A DNA stretch of 64,000 nucleotides from Meishania sp964351985 (GTDB lineage: Bacteria; Bacteroidota; Bacteroidia; Flavobacteriales; Flavobacteriaceae), in the NCBI GenBank assembly GCA_964351985.1, contig CAYGPR010000001.1:62001-126000 (forward strand), in the 5' to 3' direction. The notes below the pieces were generated by a model that was not told the DNA's origin, did no database searches, and saw only the letters and a program-made list of their open reading frames with translations. The position numbers were made by a program, and so were the translations under genes. Within the stretch, counting starts at the first letter, position 1. Each line of letters starts with the position of its first letter. This document shows, one piece after another, positions 26,362 through 36,796 of the stretch.

Positions 26362-27090
26362 CTACGCTGATGCTGTGCTATAAATCACAGGCATTTGCCC
26401 TTTCCACTTTTTCCATAAATCATCGTTACCGATCAAGTCGGCCATAAAATGGGCGACGTTAATCCTACTGACCTTTCCCGCGTCAAAAAGCGCACTTCTT
26501 GTTGGGGAAGGATGCACTTCGTATTCCGTAACATTTGATTCATCGATTAGACTATCGGGGCGAACAGCGGTCCATTCGATGAATTGGTTCTTTTGACCAA
26601 TTTCTGTTCGTAGATAATCAGCAGCTTTTTCATTATCTACGTGCGGGGGCAATAACAATCGTAGCAAAGCGATCACGCATTTTTGGGCAAATGAAATGGG
26701 TTCGTTTAAATCGCGATTTCTGTTCCCCGTGGTATTCATCAATACATATTTCACAGGTTTTTCTGGTTTGTTCTCCTTGATCGCGGTACATAATCTTCGG
26801 GCGGCATCGGTTACCAATCTTCGCGGTTTGCCATATACGCCCTTAAAGGTCAGGTTATGGCCCAAGCACGAGGCAACGGCATTACAACCTGCCACATACT
26901 TGGCCATTTCCGCATCGGTAAGATTCAAAATACTGGCTTCTATGATTGTCAAACGGCTATCGTTTCTAAAGGATTCCGGTAACTTTTCGGCGGACCGAAC
27001 AACAACTCTAACATGTTGACCTTGTTTAAGAAGTTGCGGTACAAGATGCTGTCCGGTTGCTCCACTTGCTCCTACTACCAGTGTTGTCAT
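26362..27090 (-). CDS. NAD(P)-binding atypical SDR (NmrA-like) protein
   Basis: The protein has 242 aa with the nucleotide loop TLVVGASGATGQHLVPQL at the N-terminus and RVVVRSAEKLP after strand 2, typical of atypical short-chain dehydrogenases. The active-site Tyr-Lys pair is not evident. It may act as an NADPH sensor or as an epimerase-like enzyme. It is a single gene, convergent with the broken membrane gene. Confidence 0.87.
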   Translation of the reverse strand: MTTLVVGASGATGQHLVPQLLKQGQHVRVVVRSAEKLPESFRNDSRLTIIEASILNLTDAEMAKYVAGCNAVASCLGHNLTFKGVYGKPRRLVTDAARRLCTAIKENKPEKPVKYVLMNTTGNRNRDLNEPISFAQKCVIALLRLLLPPHVDNEKAADYLRTEIGQKNQFIEWTAVRPDSLIDESNVTEYEVHPSPTRSALFDAGKVSRINVAHFMADLIGNDDLWKKWKGQMPVIYSTASA

Positions 27091-27179
27091 TTTTTGTGAT
27101 TTTTGAAGTTATTTCAATTAAGACGAAAGAGCCAATGTTTTGTTATCTAGAAAAACTAACCTTAGCCTATTTTTTAAAC

Positions 27180-28268
27180 TTATTTCTGAACGGTAAATAA
27201 TTCTAGGTTTTCTTCTTTGCCCCTTAGATCATTCTTGCCTAAAGATGTAATCTGAAACTCGCTGCCTAGTTGCACCTCATTAATCAAATCTTCAGAAATT
27301 ATAATATCAACGTCGTATTGATTGCAAAGCCCTTGGATACGTGCGGTGGTGTTGAGCACATCCCCAGTGAAAATAATCTCTTTTTTTAACGCACCTATTT
27401 CGCCCGTGGTCACTTTGCCCACATGAAGTCCTGCTTTGAAAGTAGGTACTACGTCAAAAGTTTTGTTATACCAATCCGACCTTTTTCTGAGGTCTTCCTT
27501 CATGGCGAAAAAACAGTTGATACAATTGTTTTTCTTGATGCCGTCTTCGTATTTCCAAGAAATTACGATTTCATCGCCGATATATTGATAGACTTCCCCC
27601 GAATGGCGAACAATGGCATCCGAGAAATCGGAATAGTATTCTTTTAGCAATTCGAAATATTTAATATGACCCAATTGCTCGGCGATGGTAGTTGAGGATT
27701 TCATATCGGAAAATAGGAAGATGCGTTTTTCCTCTATTGGTTTATGATATTTTCCGGTAAAGAAATTCATCAATACCCCATGCCCAATGTTTTCGCTGAT
27801 TTCAGAATAGAAAAGGCTCACAAAAAGACTGAATGAAATGGAAACCAAAGTACTCGCAAATTCGATACTTGTCAGAAAGTTCAAAAATCTGTTCCAAACG
27901 ATGGTGTCAAGAGGGGATACATTCAATTCTAGTCCTGCGGCAAAGGGATAGGCTATAAAGATTACCAATAACAAGAAAATGGTATAAAAAACTACTTTGT
28001 AGCCTATTTTCTGCGAGAAATTCTTTTTGTTGAAAAGATTGCCCAACCATAACACTTCGATAGCACCGACGAGCAATCCTACGATAGTGACCGCTATACT
28101 GGCAAAAATAAAAACCTCGGGAGTCACGTTAATCGCCCCGGATGGATTCAAATCCTGATTTTGTTTGGCTGCCTCCTGTGAAAATAGATTGATCCACCCC
28201 AGCACAAGCCATATCACGCCGAAAGGAATAATCCTTGAAATGTTTCTTTTTGTTTTTGGGGATAGCAT
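27180..28268 (-). CDS. Membrane-bound class III adenylate/guanylate cyclase
   Basis: The protein has 362 aa from ATG at 28268; the frame reaches a TTG two codons earlier. Four TM helices in the first half (about 12-30, 48-70, 85-110, 125-160) are followed by a cyclase domain from about 185: FLFSDMKSSTTIAEQLG with metal Asp, IGDEIVISW with the second Asp, and GDVLNTTARIQ with the transition-state Asn/Arg. It should make cAMP or cGMP. That is of interest because two Crp-type regulators lie in the window. Confidence 0.9.
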   Translation of the reverse strand: MLSPKTKRNISRIIPFGVIWLVLGWINLFSQEAAKQNQDLNPSGAINVTPEVFIFASIAVTIVGLLVGAIEVLWLGNLFNKKNFSQKIGYKVVFYTIFLLLVIFIAYPFAAGLELNVSPLDTIVWNRFLNFLTSIEFASTLVSISFSLFVSLFYSEISENIGHGVLMNFFTGKYHKPIEEKRIFLFSDMKSSTTIAEQLGHIKYFELLKEYYSDFSDAIVRHSGEVYQYIGDEIVISWKYEDGIKKNNCINCFFAMKEDLRKRSDWYNKTFDVVPTFKAGLHVGKVTTGEIGALKKEIIFTGDVLNTTARIQGLCNQYDVDIIISEDLINEVQLGSEFQITSLGKNDLRGKEENLELFTVQK

Positions 28269-28300
28269 GGACAATTAATTTAAACCGGACCCAATTTTTG

Positions 28301-29065
28301 TCATTCCTTTATTTCCGCTTCCAACAGTTCCAAAATAGCATCCAGGTTTTCCATTAGTGGAATATAATGGGCACTCTCTGAAGCATAGGCCGTAAGGATG
28401 AACGTGAGTATATTATTCTCGAATTCTTTAGAATTCAATAACTGCAAGTTGCTGCCCTGTTTTTTCCGCTCAGGTAAATCCAATTCTTGACTCGCACCTG
28501 CTAAATCGAAAATAGTACGGATGCTGTTTTCTTCGTTTCGGAACATATCAAGAACCTTTTCCCTTTGAAGGGCAAGTTCGTTCTCTTGGTTGCCAATATC
28601 ATCCAATGTCGATATCCAATTCGTCAAATCCATTCTTAATTGCGGGTTTGAAAGATCTTTTAAACTACCGGAATTGATCATTTCATTCAAAAGGGAGTTG
28701 TTGGGGTTAAAGGAAATATCCGACACGAACGAATTATATAGCAATTCGGAAAACTGCTTTTCAGTAATCGCTATAGTATCCTTGAGAGTATGTTCAATTA
28801 TTTTTTTCGCGCCTTCGTAATTATCCCTATTTACCCCGATCAATTCTGTTAGTTTCAACTTACTGAACTGAAATTCGGTCCTTAATCCTCTTAGATACGT
28901 TTGCTCCTTTTTTTCCAAGGTCCTCTTCTGTTGGCCATTATTGATGGCAAGGGCGATCAAAATGCCAATAACCACAAGTATGATTTCCCCTATGGCATAC
29001 AATAGATAGTTGCGAAGTTTTTTTTCTACGACCAACTTCTGTCTGATTTTCCGAAAGAATTTCAT
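28301..29065 (-). CDS. DUF6090-type membrane protein
   Basis: The protein has 254 aa from ATG at 29065; a longer frame to 29137 has no family support. It starts MKFFRKIRQKLVVEKKLRNY followed by one TM helix (GEIILVVIGILIALAINN) and a long extracytoplasmic or cytoplasmic helical domain. This N-terminal signature is shared with the 254-aa protein at 31888-32652 and is common in flavobacterial genomes. Function is unknown. Confidence 0.8.
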   Translation of the reverse strand: MKFFRKIRQKLVVEKKLRNYLLYAIGEIILVVIGILIALAINNGQQKRTLEKKEQTYLRGLRTEFQFSKLKLTELIGVNRDNYEGAKKIIEHTLKDTIAITEKQFSELLYNSFVSDISFNPNNSLLNEMINSGSLKDLSNPQLRMDLTNWISTLDDIGNQENELALQREKVLDMFRNEENSIRTIFDLAGASQELDLPERKKQGSNLQLLNSKEFENNILTFILTAYASESAHYIPLMENLDAILELLEAEIKE

Positions 29066-29167
29066 TACTGATTCAGGTTTCCGTGTTATAGCTATATCCT
29101 TTATGCGGATAAAAATGTAATTTAAAATATCCAGCAATAACCCTTATTTACTGTCGTTTTAATGCCA

Positions 29168-30688
29168 TTATTTATTGTCAGTATCCGTGTTGCGCTTCAA
29201 TTTAACAGCAATTTGCCCATAGAGTGTGAATGAACTCAGATTATCTTTTTTTAAGAATGAAATTTCGACACCCGTATTTGGGTTGATAAATTCAAGATTG
29301 TCGCCAACAATAGCGGTAAGCTTATATGCATCGCCATTCGGGAAATAAAGTGAAATAAGGTTATTTTTTTCATCAAATGTAATCGAAAGGTCTATTTGAT
29401 TATTCCATTTGTATTTTCCTTCCAACCCTTTTAAAACTTCCGAACTTACCTGTTTTCGCCGAACATTCGTTTGTTTAAAATGCTGCCAGTCATATACCCG
29501 TGAGGCGGATAAAAGTAGTTCGTTCCCCAGCGCCCCACCATTATCTGAATTGGTCAAATAGACTAAGCCATTTCCGCTTGTAAGGCTTATTGTCATACCT
29601 GTGCGGTAACCTACATTGCCTCCGTAATGCGTGATAGAAACATCATTGCCAGTCCGGTTCAATATGAATCCATAAACATGACCATCTCGTTCGTGTTTAA
29701 TTATCGATTGAATATCGGATTGTGTAAATAATGAGCTTCTGCCTTGATAGGCTTTATAAATTTCAATTAGAAATTTAGCCATATCAGTAGCGTTGCTCCA
29801 AAGCCCTGCCGCAGCTTGTTCCGGATGGTTACGCCAGCCACCATCCAAAACGTCGCCCGATTGCGTATGCCCTTTGGCTACCTGATTACCCTTCGAATCG
29901 GGTAATGGTTGCGTGAACTCAGAATTTTGCATTCCGACAGGTTCAAGAATCCATTTTTTCATGATGTTTGAGAACTCATCATTGTATATATCTTGAAGAG
30001 CCAGTTCAGCCAATGTGTAACCACCACCGGAATAAGCCAGCGTTTCATTTGGCGGCGTACTCACTTCTATGGCCGGGGTATTGACTCCTTCACTGCCTCT
30101 TAAAATATCCAAATCAGAGGGTATCGAGCGATTTCTGGCGTATCCCTCATATCCACCGGCACTGATTCCTGATGTGTGCGAGAAGATGTTTCGAAAAGTG
30201 ACGGGATTCTCTTTTGTTTGTTTTCCGTGGGGTAATACAAAATCCTTCAGGTATTTTTGGATATTTTCATCCAAGTCTATTTCACCAGCAGATTGCATTC
30301 GTAATGCTGCAAGAAACGTTACTGGTTTTGACAATGAGGCCGTCTGGAAAATACTGGAACAATTCAGGTGCTGCTCTTCGGGAAAATTTGCATTTTTATA
30401 AATGTCCGTCCATTCAATCTTACCTTGATTTATTATGGCAAGAGACAATCCCGGAATATTATACTCTGACATTTTATCTGATATGGAGCTGAAATTTTCA
30501 TCCTCCCCTAGAAACTTCACTTGCCCACAAATTCCATTCTCCAGCTGCATTTTTCTTTCTACTGATTCTTTTTGGATAATGCAATCTTCATTAACGTCGT
30601 GGCTTAATGAGTTGTTGGAATTTTTTGGGCTGAAAGAACAAGAACCAATAAAAATCAAAACAAAAGATTGAAAAATTAATTTATTCAT
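29168..30688 (-). CDS. Serine hydrolase (beta-lactamase/DD-peptidase fold) lipoprotein
   Basis: The protein has 506 aa from ATG at 30688; the lipobox is IGS-C. The catalytic SxxK is TASLSKPV, with the YxN-like YSGGGY and HYGGNVG in place of KTG. The C-terminal 100 residues form a lipocalin-like beta domain found in class C-like esterases. It probably hydrolyses an ester or a peptide at the cell surface. It precedes a second serine hydrolase in the same direction. Confidence 0.88.
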   Translation of the reverse strand: MNKLIFQSFVLIFIGSCSFSPKNSNNSLSHDVNEDCIIQKESVERKMQLENGICGQVKFLGEDENFSSISDKMSEYNIPGLSLAIINQGKIEWTDIYKNANFPEEQHLNCSSIFQTASLSKPVTFLAALRMQSAGEIDLDENIQKYLKDFVLPHGKQTKENPVTFRNIFSHTSGISAGGYEGYARNRSIPSDLDILRGSEGVNTPAIEVSTPPNETLAYSGGGYTLAELALQDIYNDEFSNIMKKWILEPVGMQNSEFTQPLPDSKGNQVAKGHTQSGDVLDGGWRNHPEQAAAGLWSNATDMAKFLIEIYKAYQGRSSLFTQSDIQSIIKHERDGHVYGFILNRTGNDVSITHYGGNVGYRTGMTISLTSGNGLVYLTNSDNGGALGNELLLSASRVYDWQHFKQTNVRRKQVSSEVLKGLEGKYKWNNQIDLSITFDEKNNLISLYFPNGDAYKLTAIVGDNLEFINPNTGVEISFLKKDNLSSFTLYGQIAVKLKRNTDTDNK

Positions 30689-30751
30689 AAGTGGCTTTCC
30701 ATTTATAATCTCGACCATATTTTTATTTTACCGGTTGGTATAAATAGTGTT

Positions 30752-31792
30752 TTAATGACTTTTTAGTATTTTAACAATTCTATTATTTATGATTTCTGAC
30801 AAGTTCCAATTGTACAGTTTAGGGTCGGTTGTGCTGTAGAACTCAATAACAACGGCATCAAGGTCTTTGTGATATTTTGCAAAACTTTGGTATCCCGGAA
30901 CCCAACCCGAATGCTCATACTCATAAATGGAAGCATATATCTCCTCTTCTCCTGATTCAAACAATGATCCATCGTTCAATGCTCTCAAGAAAGTACCCAC
31001 ATCTTCTGCTGTGGCTAACATACCATAATCGTCAGCATGATTGTCAGTCTTTAAATCGAAAGGATGTCCAACATGATAGCCGCTCATCACATCATCTATG
31101 TTCACTTCACTAAGTGAACCAAAAGTATTGTTAAGGTTAAGAGGCGTTAGAATTTCTTCCCGAATGAATTGAAAGTTTCCATAACCTAGTACATCATCCA
31201 TTATCTTATTTATTAACAGATAATTCGTATTACAATATTCATAGTCTTCTCCGGGTTCAAAGTTGGCCGGCTTGTCCAGGATCAGTGCAAGACTTTCTTC
31301 ATAGGTCCCTGTTGGCGCTGCCCAAAAATTAGGGGCATCCGTAAAATTGGGAATGCCACTTCGATGCTGTATCATCAATCTCAAGGTAATTTTTTCGGCG
31401 TTTTCAATTCTTCCAACAAGTTCCGGTAAATAATCGGCGACGGTATTATCCAAAGAAAGACGTCCATCACTTACCAATTTGGTGACAGCCACGGCATCAT
31501 AGAGCTTGCTGATGCTGGCAAGCTTAAATAAGGTATGGGGTTTGGCGGGTATCTTGGATTCCCGATCATGCCAACCGGAAGCAAAATACTGAGGTGGTTT
31601 ACCCTTTTGGTCTACATAAACAATCATTCCGTCAAATCCATGACCAATGGCCTCATCTAACTGTTCTTGCACCGTATCCGGTAGCGGAAGTATCCACGCC
31701 TTAACCAAAAGCCATGGTACAAAGAACAGGGAGGTTATGGTTCCTATTAGCAATACTATTCTGAATATTCGTTTTGTTTGGTTCTTTGTCAT
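30752..31792 (-). CDS. Serine hydrolase (beta-lactamase fold), membrane-anchored
   Basis: The protein has 346 aa with one N-terminal hydrophobic segment (about 10-32). SxxK is LASISKLYD and YxN is YCNTN; HSGWVPGYQS stands where KTG is expected. It is an exported hydrolase of the class C/DD-peptidase superfamily. The gene pair of serine hydrolases is flanked by the two DUF6090 genes, all leftward. Confidence 0.88.
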   Translation of the reverse strand: MTKNQTKRIFRIVLLIGTITSLFFVPWLLVKAWILPLPDTVQEQLDEAIGHGFDGMIVYVDQKGKPPQYFASGWHDRESKIPAKPHTLFKLASISKLYDAVAVTKLVSDGRLSLDNTVADYLPELVGRIENAEKITLRLMIQHRSGIPNFTDAPNFWAAPTGTYEESLALILDKPANFEPGEDYEYCNTNYLLINKIMDDVLGYGNFQFIREEILTPLNLNNTFGSLSEVNIDDVMSGYHVGHPFDLKTDNHADDYGMLATAEDVGTFLRALNDGSLFESGEEEIYASIYEYEHSGWVPGYQSFAKYHKDLDAVVIEFYSTTDPKLYNWNLSEIINNRIVKILKSH

Positions 31793-31887
31793 GCCCTCTT
31801 ATTTTGTATCGACATTGCATTTGTATTGACTTTCTTAAGCTATTTTCTGCTTTTCATCATTAAATTTAGCAAAAAGTAGCAGCGCAT

Positions 31888-32652
31888 TTAATCGTTAGTG
31901 ATCGCATCTATTTCTTCGATAACGCTTTGACCTACCTCTTTTAATTGATCGTACTGATCTATCATCGTTTCAAATTGAAAGGCCGCCAAACTAATAACAT
32001 TTCGGTAAGGAGCTGACGCCGTGTATTGCTTAAAGGCCTCATCATACTCGGATTGTGGGGTTGCTCTTATGTTTAAGGAGTCCTGTGGCATTACGCCAGA
32101 CGCTAAGATTAACGATACATCGAACTGGGTAGAAAGATGAGCCTCTTGATTAACCATATAATCATTATAACTTTTCTCGTTTTCGGCAATGCCTTCTAAT
32201 AAACTATGGTATTTGGTCAATAGGGAATCCAGCGGGGTATTGTTGATCTTTCCAAAATATTCGGAATTTTTCAGGGCTTCATATCCCCCAGTATTCGGTT
32301 TAAAATAAAAATCCGCAAAGGCAAGACCACTGATCTTAAAAATATGGAGATTCTCACCTTCTGTCTTATCCAAGATACTTATACGGGCTTTTTTGCAGTA
32401 CTCGGCTATTTGTGCCCTGCCCTGCGTTAACTCTTCTAGTTTCTGCATATCCTCAAAAGTGTGGGATTTGATTTTTACCAAATATTCTTTAAGGGCGTTG
32501 TCATCTTTTCTGGCTTGGTTCCAATTGTTGATTTGCAAGGCAATCAGAATCCCAATAACCACAAGTGCAATTTCGCCAAAGGCGTATTTTAAATACTTCC
32601 CTGTCTTATTTTTCCCGATTAGGTTATAGCGTAATTTTCGAAAGATCTTCAT
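31888..32652 (-). CDS. DUF6090-type membrane protein
   Basis: The protein has 254 aa: MKIFRKLRYNLIGKNKTGKY, then a TM helix (GEIALVVIGILIALQINNWNQ) and a helical domain. It is a paralogue of the protein at 28301-29065, of equal length with the same N-terminal layout but a divergent C-terminal domain. Function is unknown. Confidence 0.82.
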   Translation of the reverse strand: MKIFRKLRYNLIGKNKTGKYLKYAFGEIALVVIGILIALQINNWNQARKDDNALKEYLVKIKSHTFEDMQKLEELTQGRAQIAEYCKKARISILDKTEGENLHIFKISGLAFADFYFKPNTGGYEALKNSEYFGKINNTPLDSLLTKYHSLLEGIAENEKSYNDYMVNQEAHLSTQFDVSLILASGVMPQDSLNIRATPQSEYDEAFKQYTASAPYRNVISLAAFQFETMIDQYDQLKEVGQSVIEEIDAITND

Positions 32653-32742
32653 TTTCTTCTGCGGATTTCAAGGGTTGCTTTCATACAATCAATGCATTGG
32701 TTTTAAACTATATACGTAACTTAAAGTTACAAAATACTTACT

Positions 32743-33831
32743 TCAGGTCGGGCGTTGAACTGTTGACCTTTCAAACTTCTTTGGGATCCATTTCAATCCG
32801 AAAAAAGGCCTTAAGAAATTAATTCTCCGAAGGATAAACTCATAAATGAGAAAGCATACGATTCCTGTAAAGACTGTAATAGCAATGAATTTTAGAAAAA
32901 CGGGGATTTTCAACGGCAATATGAACAAAGCCCCTGCGTACAAGACAAACATGTGGATGATATAGACAGGATAGGCCGCTTGACTCAGATAACTTAGGGT
33001 TTTATTTGGTCTGTTCAAGTACTTATAACCAAGGCCGAAAACCCCAAAAATCCAACAATTTGATTCGATAGCCGTAAAATAACCTGGCGCTTCCGTAGCG
33101 TACATAAAGTATCGGATACCGAACAAAACAGCGGCCAATCCAATATATAACCATCGCCATTTTAAAACGGTCCGCCAGAATGTTTTGCCACTGTACACAA
33201 AAAGAAAGCCGAATAAAAAGGCAAGAAATCCATTAAAAAAGCCATGCCAAGTCTGGGCGTACAATGCAAACAACTGGGGCTTTACCAACAAAACCTCTAA
33301 GACAAAAAATAGGGATATCAACAAAGGTCCAACAGGATGGCCCATTAGCTTCGATAATACTCTTTTAATTTTACCATTCTCTTGCTTCTTCAAAAAGTAA
33401 AAAAGTGGAACGAGTATAAGTACGTACACAAAGATATTTCCCAAGAACCATAAATGGCCTTGATGGGGAAAATAACCTAAAGGCATATTATAGTATAGCT
33501 GAAAAACAAACATGTGTAAGGTGGTGATGGCAACAATTCCAAATAAAAAAGGCAAAAGAATTCGCTTTGTGCGTTCCAAAATTAACTGCTTCCAATTTCG
33601 TTTGCGCATCGCAAAGTAAAGCCCCATTCCCGATACGTAAAACAGCAATGGAATTCGCCAGACGTTGAGCATGGTCATCGGTTTCCATAAACCCTCCAAG
33701 AATTCATCGCTCTTTATAAAGCCAATGAACATGGCCCATGGTTGAAATATGATGGCTATATGATAGATGAGTAGCAAGCCAATTGCTATGACCCGCAACC
33801 AATCAATATCGTGTCTTCTTTCCATTGTCAT
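32743..33831 (-). CDS. Acyltransferase 3 family membrane protein
   Basis: The protein has 362 aa, about ten TM helices. It starts RRHDIDWLRVIAIGLLLIYH, with the D-x-LR and catalytic-type His of the acyltransferase 3 family (OatA, MdoC relatives). It transfers an acetyl or succinyl group to an envelope sugar; the acceptor is unknown. It is a single gene. Confidence 0.9.
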   Translation of the reverse strand: MTMERRHDIDWLRVIAIGLLLIYHIAIIFQPWAMFIGFIKSDEFLEGLWKPMTMLNVWRIPLLFYVSGMGLYFAMRKRNWKQLILERTKRILLPFLFGIVAITTLHMFVFQLYYNMPLGYFPHQGHLWFLGNIFVYVLILVPLFYFLKKQENGKIKRVLSKLMGHPVGPLLISLFFVLEVLLVKPQLFALYAQTWHGFFNGFLAFLFGFLFVYSGKTFWRTVLKWRWLYIGLAAVLFGIRYFMYATEAPGYFTAIESNCWIFGVFGLGYKYLNRPNKTLSYLSQAAYPVYIIHMFVLYAGALFILPLKIPVFLKFIAITVFTGIVCFLIYEFILRRINFLRPFFGLKWIPKKFERSTVQRPT

Positions 33832-33853
33832 TGTAGTATAAGTTTTAGGTGTA

Positions 33854-34456
33854 TTACTGTAACATCATCGCAATGACCGGACGGGTTTTTTCGATTTCCG
33901 TCAAGTCAATTTGTAAACCTATCGGCCCTAATTGTTGCTGAAGTATTTCATAAATGGGCTTTATTTCTGCAAAAGGCCCCATAACACTTTCCCTTGGGGT
34001 CATACCAAAGTTATTTTTTGCAGTCTTATCGGCATTGGCATCGATAAGCGACTGTACGACTTCGACCCTACAAAAGAATGCGGCCGTATGCAAAGCTGTC
34101 GCCCCATCGTTATTTTTAGCCGTTAAATCTACACCGGCATCAATAAGGACTTGTGCGATTTTGTTTTTCCCAAAACTTGATGCTGTGATTAAAGGTGTGG
34201 AACCGCTCATCGCATCTTTTTTGTTCAAATCCGTTCCTGCTTCGATATGCTGTTTTACCGCTTCGATATTATCGAATAATATTGCGGCTTGAATATCGAT
34301 TTCCGGCGCATCAACTATCGACTTGACCTCTGTGCTACTATTTGTCTGTTCTTTTGTCTTAGTACCGGACTGACCGCATGCAGTGGTTAGTAAAAGGAGA
34401 ACAAAAGACATGTTTACCATAGTTCTCAATAAATTAATTCTAAATGTTTTACTCAT
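33854..34456 (-). CDS. Ankyrin-repeat lipoprotein
   Basis: The protein has 200 aa from ATG at 34456; ATG at 34504 adds 16 residues to an already adequate n-region. The lipobox is LLTTA-C. Three to four ankyrin repeats follow from about residue 75 (SGSTPLITASSFGKNKIAQV, DGATALHTAAFFCRVEVVQ). It is a protein-binding module on the cell surface or in the periplasm. It is divergent from the AraC-TPR gene. Confidence 0.85.
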   Translation of the reverse strand: MSKTFRINLLRTMVNMSFVLLLLTTACGQSGTKTKEQTNSSTEVKSIVDAPEIDIQAAILFDNIEAVKQHIEAGTDLNKKDAMSGSTPLITASSFGKNKIAQVLIDAGVDLTAKNNDGATALHTAAFFCRVEVVQSLIDANADKTAKNNFGMTPRESVMGPFAEIKPIYEILQQQLGPIGLQIDLTEIEKTRPVIAMMLQ

Positions 34457-34738
34457 GACGAGGTCATTTGATTTAAATAGGTATTTGTGAATCTTTGTTT
34501 TCATGATTTTAATTTTTAAATGTTCGACTTTATTTCTACTGTTACAAAGGTCATGAAAGGGCTGACGCAAGGCGTACGAGCTATGCGGAGAAACATGTCA
34601 AGTTTCGGGAAGGCATAAAAATTATGGCGCATAGATATCAATTATGACGCAAACGATGATTTGTAAATAAAATATGAACCCGTTGGGATAAGGCCTATTT
34701 CTTTACATTTATCTAATTTAGAGCCAGCAGAAAACAAT

Positions 34739-36796
34739 ATGTCCACCGAATCGTCCAACAGATCAACCTTTATTGAGCAAGCGGAAGCCATAGTTCTGGA
34801 AAATTTGGCCAACGAACGATTTGGGGTGTCCGAACTGGCGCACGTTATGCATATGAGCAGGTCTAACCTGCTTAGAAAAATCAAGAAACGGACACAACTT
34901 TCCGCAAGCCAATTCATTCGTCAAGTCCGTCTTCAAGAAGCGATGACCTTACTCAAGGAAACTTCCTCGACGGTTTCGGAAATTTCGTTTCAAGTAGGGT
35001 TTGGAAGTACTTCCTATTTCATCAAATGTTTTCGCGAACAGTATGGATATCCACCGGGTGAGGTCGGAAAAGGTGCTGAAGAAGTGGAAAAAGAAAAGAG
35101 TAAGACCAACTTTTTAAGGCGATACCAATGGCCCCTTATTGCGGCGACCTCCGTTGTGGTGCTAGTGGTTTCGTTCTTGCTTTTCAATAAAAAGAATGAT
35201 GTAGATCAACTTGAAATTGAAAAATCCATTGCTGTTTTGCCCTTTAAAAATGAAAGTGCGGATTCCACCAATCTTTATTTTGTAAACGGCCTTATGGAAT
35301 CGGCACTGTACAACCTTCAGAAGATCGAAGACCTGAGGGTCATTAGTAGAACTTCTGTGGAGAAGTACAGAAAAACCGATAAGGGTATCCCTGAGATAGC
35401 CGAAGAACTTAATGTGAACTACTTGGTAGAAGGTAGTGGACAACGCGTCGGTGATCAGGTTTTGCTCAATGTTCAATTGATCGAAGCTTCATCGGATACG
35501 CCCATTTGGGTGGGACAGTACAATCAGGAAGTGGTGGACATCTTTGCTTTGCAAAACGATGTTGCGAAGAAAATTGCCGATGCCATTGAGGCAGTCGTGA
35601 CACCGGCCGAATTGGAGCAAATTGAAAAAAAACCGACTGAAAATCTTTTGGCCTATGATTATTACCTTCGGGCACTCGATCCTTATTATTCCGAGACGAC
35701 GGAAGGCTTGGAAAAAGCCATTCCTTTATTTCAGAAGGCCGTGGAACAGGATCCACAATTTGCGCTCGCCTATGCCAATCTTGCCATATCGTATTACTAC
35801 CTTGATATATATCGGAAGCAGAAACGATACACGGATCTTATAAATAATTATTCGGATAAGGCCTTGCTATATGATCCCAAAAATGACATAAGCCTAATCT
35901 CTAGGGCATTGTATTATATGCACACCGAGGAATACAGATTGGCATTGCCCCATTTGGAGAAGGCCCTCGAGTACAATCCTAATTCGGCCGATGTTGTTCA
36001 AGTACTTTCCATTTTATACAACAGATACATTCCAGATACTGCCAAATACCTTAAGTATGCACTAATGGGTATTCAACTTGATATTGCCGCCAACGACTCA
36101 GTTGCTAAAAGTTATATTTATTTAACCCTAAGCAATGCACTGGCCCAGACAGGTTTTACCCAAGAGGCTATGGAATACATTAAGAAGTCGCTTGATTATT
36201 ATTCAGCGAACGACTATGCGCCTTATTTGAAAGCCTACATCCAATATGCCAAGGATGGGGATATGGAGCAAGCCAAAAAGTCGTTAATAGAGGAATTAGA
36301 AAAAGATAGCACGCGTCTGGATATCTTGCAGGAAGTAGCCAAACTACACTATTTTCAAGAGGACTACGATGGTGCTTTTACGTATTACAAGAAATTTGTG
36401 GAAGCCAGAAAACAGCGGAGCATGAATATTTATCCTGAAGAAAACGGAAAGATAGCTCTGGTCTATGAGAAAATGGGGCTGGAAGAACAAGCAGCTGATT
36501 TTTTTAAGGGATATGCTGAATATTGCGAAAAAGACCAATCCATCTACAAGAGTGCCAGTACGGCAATAAAGTATGCATATGAAGGAAAGGTCGAACAAGG
36601 CATTGAGCAACTCAAAGTTTTCGCATTACAGGATCATTTTCAGTATTGGATTTTGTTGTTCTTGGAAAAGGACCCACTTATCAAACCCCTAAAAAGCCAT
36701 CCTGACTATGAAGAAACTATCCAAAAAATCAAGGACAAATTCTGGAAAAATCAGGCTGAGCTGAGAGTGTCCCTTGAAGAGCAAGGACTGTTATAG
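34739..36796 (+). CDS. AraC-type HTH fused to membrane helix, TolB-N-like domain and TPR repeats
   Basis: The protein has 685 aa. Residues 10-105 form an AraC HTH pair (SELAHVMHMSRSNLLRKIKK; VSEISFQVGFGSTSYFIKCF). A TM helix lies at about 130-150 (PLIAATSVVVLVVSFLLF). Residues 155-290 match the domain seen before TPRs in CadC/adenylate-cyclase-like proteins (SIAVLPFKNESADSTNLYF). TPR repeats fill about 320-620. The DNA-binding domain is cytoplasmic and the TPR part periplasmic, so it is a one-component membrane regulator. It is divergent from the ankyrin gene. Confidence 0.9.
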   Translation: MSTESSNRSTFIEQAEAIVLENLANERFGVSELAHVMHMSRSNLLRKIKKRTQLSASQFIRQVRLQEAMTLLKETSSTVSEISFQVGFGSTSYFIKCFREQYGYPPGEVGKGAEEVEKEKSKTNFLRRYQWPLIAATSVVVLVVSFLLFNKKNDVDQLEIEKSIAVLPFKNESADSTNLYFVNGLMESALYNLQKIEDLRVISRTSVEKYRKTDKGIPEIAEELNVNYLVEGSGQRVGDQVLLNVQLIEASSDTPIWVGQYNQEVVDIFALQNDVAKKIADAIEAVVTPAELEQIEKKPTENLLAYDYYLRALDPYYSETTEGLEKAIPLFQKAVEQDPQFALAYANLAISYYYLDIYRKQKRYTDLINNYSDKALLYDPKNDISLISRALYYMHTEEYRLALPHLEKALEYNPNSADVVQVLSILYNRYIPDTAKYLKYALMGIQLDIAANDSVAKSYIYLTLSNALAQTGFTQEAMEYIKKSLDYYSANDYAPYLKAYIQYAKDGDMEQAKKSLIEELEKDSTRLDILQEVAKLHYFQEDYDGAFTYYKKFVEARKQRSMNIYPEENGKIALVYEKMGLEEQAADFFKGYAEYCEKDQSIYKSASTAIKYAYEGKVEQGIEQLKVFALQDHFQYWILLFLEKDPLIKPLKSHPDYEETIQKIKDKFWKNQAELRVSLEEQGLL

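Noticed and set aside
34455..34467. ATGAC-GAG-GTCAT palindrome at the start of the ankyrin gene
   Set aside because: The spacer is 3 nt, not 4, it overlaps the start codon, and there is no -7 element in register.
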